DNA of 64,000 bases, from assembly GCF_002050515.1 (NCBI RefSeq), contig NZ_LTAY01000092.1, positions 1-64,000 of the forward strand, read 5' to 3'. Positions 60,111 through 64,000 of this stretch are shown one piece after another; positions within the stretch are counted from its first letter, which is position 1; every line of letters begins with the position of its first letter. This stretch comes from Clostridium thermobutyricum DSM 4928 (GTDB taxonomy: Bacteria; Bacillota; Clostridia; Clostridiales; Clostridiaceae). The notes under the pieces were generated by a model that was not told where the DNA came from, made no database searches, and was given only the letters and a program-made list of their open reading frames with translations. The position numbers and the translations under genes were made by a program.

Positions 60111-60752
60111 ATGGCAAGATTAAATGTTAATCCTACAAGAATGGAGCTTTCTAAGCTGAAGAAAAGATTAACTACAGCTACAAGAGGGCATAAGCTTCTA
60201 AAGGATAAGCAAGATGAGTTAATGAGACAATTCATCAATCTAGTTAAATATAACAATACAATAAGACAAGAAGTTGAAAAAGAACTTCAAGGTTCTTTAA
60301 AAGATTTTGTTATGGCTAGAGCTGTTATGAGTTCAGAGTTTCTAGAGGAAGCAATTGCTTACCCAAAAGAAAATATCACAGTAGATGTTGGAAGTAAAAA
60401 CATAATGAGTGTTAATGTACCTGTTATGAATTTTAAAAGACAACTAGAAGGTGATGAAGGAAGCATATTCCCTTATGGATTTGCCAATACATCATCAGAA
60501 TTAGATGATGCGTTAACAAAACTTTATGGAATAGTTCCAAAACTTTTAGAATTAGCAGAAGTAGAAAAGTCATGTCAGTTAATGGCTGATGAAATTGAGA
60601 AAACAAGGAGAAGAGTTAACGCCCTTGAATATATGACAATACCTCAATTACAAGAAACTATCAAGTATATTAGAATGAAGCTTGATGAAAATGAAAGAAG
60701 TGCTTTAACAAGACTTATGAAAGTTAAGAGCATGATAGAGCAAAGAGGTTAA
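60111..60752 (+). CDS. ntpD: V-type ATPase subunit D
   Basis: A 213-residue central-shaft subunit, long helices at both ends. The start [18 protein letters not shown] and the C-terminal [21 protein letters not shown] are typical. Last gene of the operon, which ends at the hairpin near 60790. Confidence 0.96.
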   Translation: MARLNVNPTRMELSKLKKRLTTATRGHKLLKDKQDELMRQFINLVKYNNTIRQEVEKELQGSLKDFVMARAVMSSEFLEEAIAYPKENITVDVGSKNIMSVNVPVMNFKRQLEGDEGSIFPYGFANTSSELDDALTKLYGIVPKLLELAEVEKSCQLMADEIEKTRRRVNALEYMTIPQLQETIKYIRMKLDENERSALTRLMKVKSMIEQRG

Positions 60753-60754
60753 TG

Positions 60755-60839
60755 TTTTTAATTAAAAGAAAAATATTCATATTTTTTAAAATACTCTAGA
60801 TTTTTCTAGAGTATTTTTAATTAAAAGAAAAATATTCAT
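60755..60839. repeat. 26-bp direct repeats flanking the ntp terminator
   Basis: The same 26 bases (TTTTTAATTAAAAGAAAAAT then ATTCAT) occur at 60755-60780 and 60814-60839. Between them lies a terminator hairpin: stem AATACTCTAGA with its complement (60790-60800 with 60805-60815), TTTT loop, and T-run inside the second repeat. Confidence 0.9.
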
Positions 60840-60959
60840 TATAATATTACAAGTAAATTAAAATTATGATAAATAATTGCGAATAAAAGATAATAATAGT
60901 ATAATCGAGGGTAGTAGTTAATAATCTATATACAATACATGAATGTTAAGGAGAAAATT

Positions 60960-61910
60960 ATGGATTATTTAATAGAGTTTGTATGTGCTTTAATTATAAC
61001 AGTAATAGCCATACCTATACTTATGAAATTATCATATAAATTTAAATTTACAGATAAACCAACAAAAAGAAAGCAGCATAAAAAAATAACACCTCTTTGT
61101 GGTGGAGTTGCAATGTACATAGGATTTTTTTCAGTGTACTTTTTTACTGGAGATGTAGATAAAAGGAAGATTTTTATATTCATAGGGTCTACAATGATAC
61201 TTTTAATAGGTCTTGTAGACGATTTTTATAAATCAAAGGGAAAAGAATTTAAGATAGCTCCAAGATTAATTGTACAAATACTGTCAGCAGTATTAGTATA
61301 TAATGCAGGAGTAGCTTTTAGAGGTTTTACAAATCCTTTTAGTGGAGAGTATATTGTGTTAAATCACACACTTCAATTTATATTAAGTATAACTTGGATT
61401 TTTGGAGTTACAACAGTTATAAATTGGTCTGATGGGATGGATGGACTAGCGGGAGGAATATCTCTTGTTTCATCAATAACATTTTTTATTGCAGCAATTA
61501 TATTAGGTCAAGTTGACTCTGCAAATGTTTCAATAGTAATAGCTGGAACATTAATTGGATTTTTAATATTCAATGTACATCCTGCTAAAATATTTATGGG
61601 AGATTCTGGAGCAAACTTTTTAGGATTCATTTTGAGTATAATAGCTTTAGATGGAGCTTTCAAACAAGCTACTGTTTTAAGTATACTACTACCAATATTA
61701 GCTTTAGCTGTACCTATATTTGATAATATTTTTGTTATAATAAAAAGATATAGTGAAGGAAAAGCAGTTTATGAAGCAGATAGAAGTCAAATACACTTTA
61801 GATTAGAAGCTAAAGGTTTTACTCCAAAACAAACTGTGAGTTGTATAGTTGGAATAAGTATAATGTGTAGTATTATATCAATATTATTATTATTTTATAA
61901 TCATTTTTAA
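60960..61910 (+). CDS. Undecaprenyl-phosphate sugar-1-phosphate transferase (WecA/TagO-like)
   Basis: A 316-residue membrane enzyme that moves a sugar-1-phosphate from a UDP-sugar to undecaprenyl phosphate, the first step of wall polymer or teichoic acid synthesis. Family motifs seen are PTKRKQHKKITPLCGGVAMY, LLIGLVDDFYKSKG (the DD pair), WSDGMDGLAGG and FMGDSGANFLGF, with about ten to eleven membrane segments. The start has AAGGAG, seven codons after another in-frame ATG. Single gene ahead of the metF operon. Confidence 0.93.
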   Translation: MDYLIEFVCALIITVIAIPILMKLSYKFKFTDKPTKRKQHKKITPLCGGVAMYIGFFSVYFFTGDVDKRKIFIFIGSTMILLIGLVDDFYKSKGKEFKIAPRLIVQILSAVLVYNAGVAFRGFTNPFSGEYIVLNHTLQFILSITWIFGVTTVINWSDGMDGLAGGISLVSSITFFIAAIILGQVDSANVSIVIAGTLIGFLIFNVHPAKIFMGDSGANFLGFILSIIALDGAFKQATVLSILLPILALAVPIFDNIFVIIKRYSEGKAVYEADRSQIHFRLEAKGFTPKQTVSCIVGISIMCSIISILLLFYNHF

Positions 61911-61922
61911 GCAAAATTTTTG

Positions 61923-61944
61923 AGAAGGCAATAGCCTTCTTTTT
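61923..61944 (+). terminator. Terminator after the transferase gene
   Basis: AGAAGGC with GCCTTCT (61923-61929 with 61934-61940), AATA loop, TTTT. Confidence 0.88.
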
Positions 61945-61964
61945 AATTTATATAAAAAGATATA

Positions 61965-61993
61965 TTTACAAAAAAAGGAATATAATATATAAT
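61965..61993 (+). promoter_or_regulatory. Promoter of the SAM riboswitch operon
   Basis: TTTACA (61965-61970) and TATAAT (61988-61993), exactly 17 bases apart, about 14 bases before the riboswitch. Confidence 0.75.
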
Positions 61994-62006
61994 AATAAAA
62001 AATAAA

Positions 62007-62148
62007 CTTATCAAGAGTGGTGGAGGGACTGGCCCTATGAAACCCGGCAACCTACATTTAATTTATGTGTGGTGCTAAATCCAAGAAGATAAGGAATTTT
62101 ATTTAAGATTATAAAAAGTCTTAGGGAAATATCCTTAAGACTTTTTTT
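62007..62148 (+). promoter_or_regulatory. SAM-I (S-box) riboswitch with terminator
   Basis: The aptamer 62007-62093 has the class I SAM riboswitch core: CTTATCAAGAGTGGTGGAGG, then GACTGGCCCTATGAAACCC, GGCAACC, a variable hairpin, GGTGCTAAATCC and the closing GATAAG. The expression platform is a hairpin (62113-62148) with T-run. High SAM would favour the terminator and shut off metF-luxS and what follows. Confidence 0.96.
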
Positions 62149-62169
62149 ATATAAAAAGGGGGTAAAATA

Positions 62170-63036
62170 TTGAGAATTAGAGATTTATTTAATGAAAAAA
62201 AGTTGGTTTTTTCTTTTGAGGTCTTTCCACCTAAAAATACGTCTCCAGTAAAAAGTATATATAATGCTTTAAATGAGTTAAGTGAATTAAATCCAGATTT
62301 TATAAGTGTAACATATGGTGCAGGAGGGACAAGTGTAAATAATAAAACTACAGAAATATCATCACTTATAAAAAATGTTTATAAAATAGAAGCTTTAGCA
62401 CATCTTACTAGCATGGGAGCAAAAAAAGAAAATATAGATTTTATAAAGGAAAGATTGGCTCTTGAAGGAGTAGAAAATATACTTGCACTTAGAGGGGATA
62501 AAAAAGAAGAATGTAATAGTGGAGATTTTTTATATGCAAGTAATCTGATGAATCATTTAAGAGAAGATTTTAATATAATAGGTGCTTGTTATCCAGAAGG
62601 TCATATAGAAAATAAATCTATAGATTTAGAGATAGATAATATGAAGAGAAAAGAAGAAAATGGATGTAGCAGTTTTATAAGTCAATTATTTTTTTCAAAT
62701 GAAACATATTATGAATTCTTAGAAAAAGCTAGAAATAGTGGTGTTAAAGCCCCTATTCAAGCAGGTATAATGCCAGTTATAAATAAAAAGCAAATTCAAA
62801 GGATAGGAAATCTTTGTGGAGCCTATATTCCATTAAAATTTAAAAAAATAATGAATAGATATGAGTATAATCCAGAAGCGTTAAGAGAAGCTGGGATAGC
62901 ATATGCTGTAGAACAAATAATTGATCTTTCATCAAGTTCAGTAGATGGAATTCATCTTTATACAATGAATAATCCATATGTAGCGAAAAAAATAAAAGAA
63001 AATATAAAAACAGTATTAAAAGCAGTTAATGAGTAA
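62170..63036 (+). CDS. metF: Methylenetetrahydrofolate reductase
   Basis: A 288-residue FAD enzyme that reduces 5,10-methylene-THF to 5-methyl-THF, the methyl donor for methionine synthase. VFSFEVFPPKN, FISVTYGAGGTS, ALAHLTSMG, ILALRGD and the late SVDGIHLYTMNN are typical. Start is TTG after AAAGGGGG. First gene under the SAM riboswitch; luxS follows by 13 bases. Confidence 0.94.
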   Translation: MRIRDLFNEKKLVFSFEVFPPKNTSPVKSIYNALNELSELNPDFISVTYGAGGTSVNNKTTEISSLIKNVYKIEALAHLTSMGAKKENIDFIKERLALEGVENILALRGDKKEECNSGDFLYASNLMNHLREDFNIIGACYPEGHIENKSIDLEIDNMKRKEENGCSSFISQLFFSNETYYEFLEKARNSGVKAPIQAGIMPVINKKQIQRIGNLCGAYIPLKFKKIMNRYEYNPEALREAGIAYAVEQIIDLSSSSVDGIHLYTMNNPYVAKKIKENIKTVLKAVNE

Positions 63037-63049
63037 AGGGGATAGAATT

Positions 63050-63502
63050 ATGAATAAAGTAGAAAGTTTTGAATTAGATCACAGAAAAGTAAAAGCACCA
63101 TATATAAGAAAGTGTTGTGCTCTTGTTGGAGAAAAAGGAGATACAGTAAGTAAATTTGATATAAGATTTCTTCAACCAAATAAAGAAAGTTTTGGAACAG
63201 CAGCAATGCATGGGTTAGAACATTTATTAGCTCATTTTTTAAGAGAAAATTTAGAAGGTATAATTGATTTTTCACCTATGGGATGTAGAACAGGATTTTA
63301 TTTGAGTATTTGGGGAAATCGAGAGTGTGAAGAAATAAAGAAAGCTTTAGAAATTGGATTACAAAAAGTATTAAAAGCTACGGTTATTCCTGCTAATAAT
63401 GAGATTCAATGTGGAAATTATAAGGATTTATCTTTATTTGGAGCACAAGAATATGCAAAAGAAGCTTTAAACAAAGGATTTTCATTAAATATATATGGAT
63501 AA
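63050..63502 (+). CDS. luxS: S-ribosylhomocysteine lyase (AI-2 synthase)
   Basis: A 150-residue metalloenzyme that cuts S-ribosylhomocysteine to homocysteine and DPD, the AI-2 precursor. Metal ligands His54 and His58 (HGLEHLLAH, with catalytic Glu57) and Cys121 (NEIQCGNY); catalytic Cys79 in GCRTG. The ATG after GGGGAT is chosen. Homocysteine made here is the direct substrate for the methionine synthase whose activation domain follows. Confidence 0.97.
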   Translation: MNKVESFELDHRKVKAPYIRKCCALVGEKGDTVSKFDIRFLQPNKESFGTAAMHGLEHLLAHFLRENLEGIIDFSPMGCRTGFYLSIWGNRECEEIKKALEIGLQKVLKATVIPANNEIQCGNYKDLSLFGAQEYAKEALNKGFSLNIYG

Positions 63503-64000
63503 GTTGAAAATTCCAAAAGAAGAAGTTTTAAGATATTTAGGGTATAGAAATCAAGATATAGATGAAGAGTTAATAATAAAAATAGATAAAATAAGAAGAG
63601 AAAGTATTTTAGTATTTAGACCTAAAAATGTTTTTTCACTTCATAAGATAGAAATAAAAGATAAAAAGATATTTGTAGATAAAACAAATCTTGTAATACA
63701 AAGTAATGATATGTTTAATTTACTTAAGGATTCAGATAGAATATATTTATTAGCGGTAACACTTGGAAATGATATAGAGCGTTTAACAAGAAAATATGAA
63801 AAAATTAGTATGATGGATGCAATTATTTTAGATGCTTGTGCAACGACTGCAATTGAAGAATATTGTGATAACTTAGAAAAATACTTAGAGAAAGAGTTAA
63901 AAGAAGGGGAGAGTTTTACCTTTAGATATAGTCCTGGTTATGGAGATTTATCTTTAGATATTCAAAATGATTTAGTAAATATATTAAATTGTGAAAGAAC
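63495..64000 (+). CDS. Methionine synthase activation-domain protein (partial)
   Basis: The visible 168 residues start at an ATG that overlaps the end of luxS by 8 bases and run off the window edge. The region resembles the reactivation (AdoMet-binding) domain of B12-dependent methionine synthase; RYSPGYGDLSLDIQ matches the RFSPGYGDLPL-type signature, where the aromatic residue binds SAM. In clostridia this domain is often a separate protein next to metH. So the operon goes metF, luxS, activation domain, then probably metH. Confidence 0.88.
   Translation, partial: MDKLKIPKEEVLRYLGYRNQDIDEELIIKIDKIRRESILVFRPKNVFSLHKIEIKDKKIFVDKTNLVIQSNDMFNLLKDSDRIYLLAVTLGNDIERLTRKYEKISMMDAIILDACATTAIEEYCDNLEKYLEKELKEGESFTFRYSPGYGDLSLDIQNDLVNILNCER

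Noticed and set aside
59852..60256. 134-residue minus-strand frame across the ntpB/ntpD junction
   Set aside because: Antisense to two real genes, no start signal, no family.

Overview
The window is very AT-rich, tightly packed, low-GC Gram-positive DNA. Start sites are strong AGGAGG type, and hairpin-plus-T-run terminators close most transcripts. Spore-related genes (SpoVB), an agrBD peptide quorum-sensing pair, a Na+-type V-ATPase and clpP-clpX-lon point to Clostridium sensu stricto. The AgrD peptide is close to, but different from, the C. perfringens one as I remember it, so a near relative such as C. baratii is my best guess; the species is inferred, not proven. I see no rRNA, tRNA, CRISPR array, prophage or intact insertion sequence.

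Layout: 0.1-1.4 kb, an agr-like operon (orphan sensor membrane domain, agrB, agrD), followed by a GGDEF/HD-GYP c-di-GMP protein. 3.2-9.2 kb, metabolic and transport genes (mntP-like, aldo/keto reductase, GNAT, RNA methyltransferase-like), a three-gene leftward set that looks like corrinoid handling (PduO-type adenosyltransferase, DUF4430 protein, ECF S component), and an iron alcohol dehydrogenase. 9.5-18.7 kb, a tyrosine-centred locus: a long structured leader, a tyrosine-decarboxylase-type enzyme, an APC amino acid/amine antiporter, a second decarboxylase, an AEC permease, and tyrS under a T-box leader with a Tyr-type specifier. A 212-bp inverted-repeat-bounded element sits in the tyrS leader and a 7 x 19 bp tandem repeat sits at its 3' end. 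19-26.6 kb, a cation/proton exchanger, AlaX-type editing protein, PHP phosphatase, TcaA-like protein, M23 cell-wall hydrolase and small unknowns. 26.7-33.1 kb, the proteostasis block tig-clpP-clpX-lon-engB. 33.2-34.7 kb, three low-complexity proteins, two extremely Cys-rich. 34.8-52 kb, mixed genes: lipoprotein, PerR/Fur regulator, partial EAL protein, nicotinate phosphoribosyltransferase, UvrD-like helicase, M20 amidohydrolase, RluA synthase, two convergent MOP flippases, a beta-propeller-like protein, and a B12-binding radical SAM protein. 52.1-60.8 kb, a nine-gene V-type ATPase operon in the order F-I-K-E-C-G-A-B-D. 61-64 kb, a WecA/TagO-type transferase, then a SAM-I riboswitch controlling metF-luxS-(metH activation domain), which runs off the window.

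How the parts may work together (inference): the decarboxylases and antiporter would swap tyrosine for tyramine, consuming protons and generating a proton-motive force, while the T-box lets tyrS respond to uncharged tRNA-Tyr in the same neighbourhood. The SAM-controlled operon joins folate C1 supply, S-ribosylhomocysteine recycling with AI-2 production, and B12-dependent methionine synthesis; the possible corrinoid genes near 7 kb could feed the same need. Two distinct quorum-signal systems (peptide and AI-2) lie at the two ends of the window.
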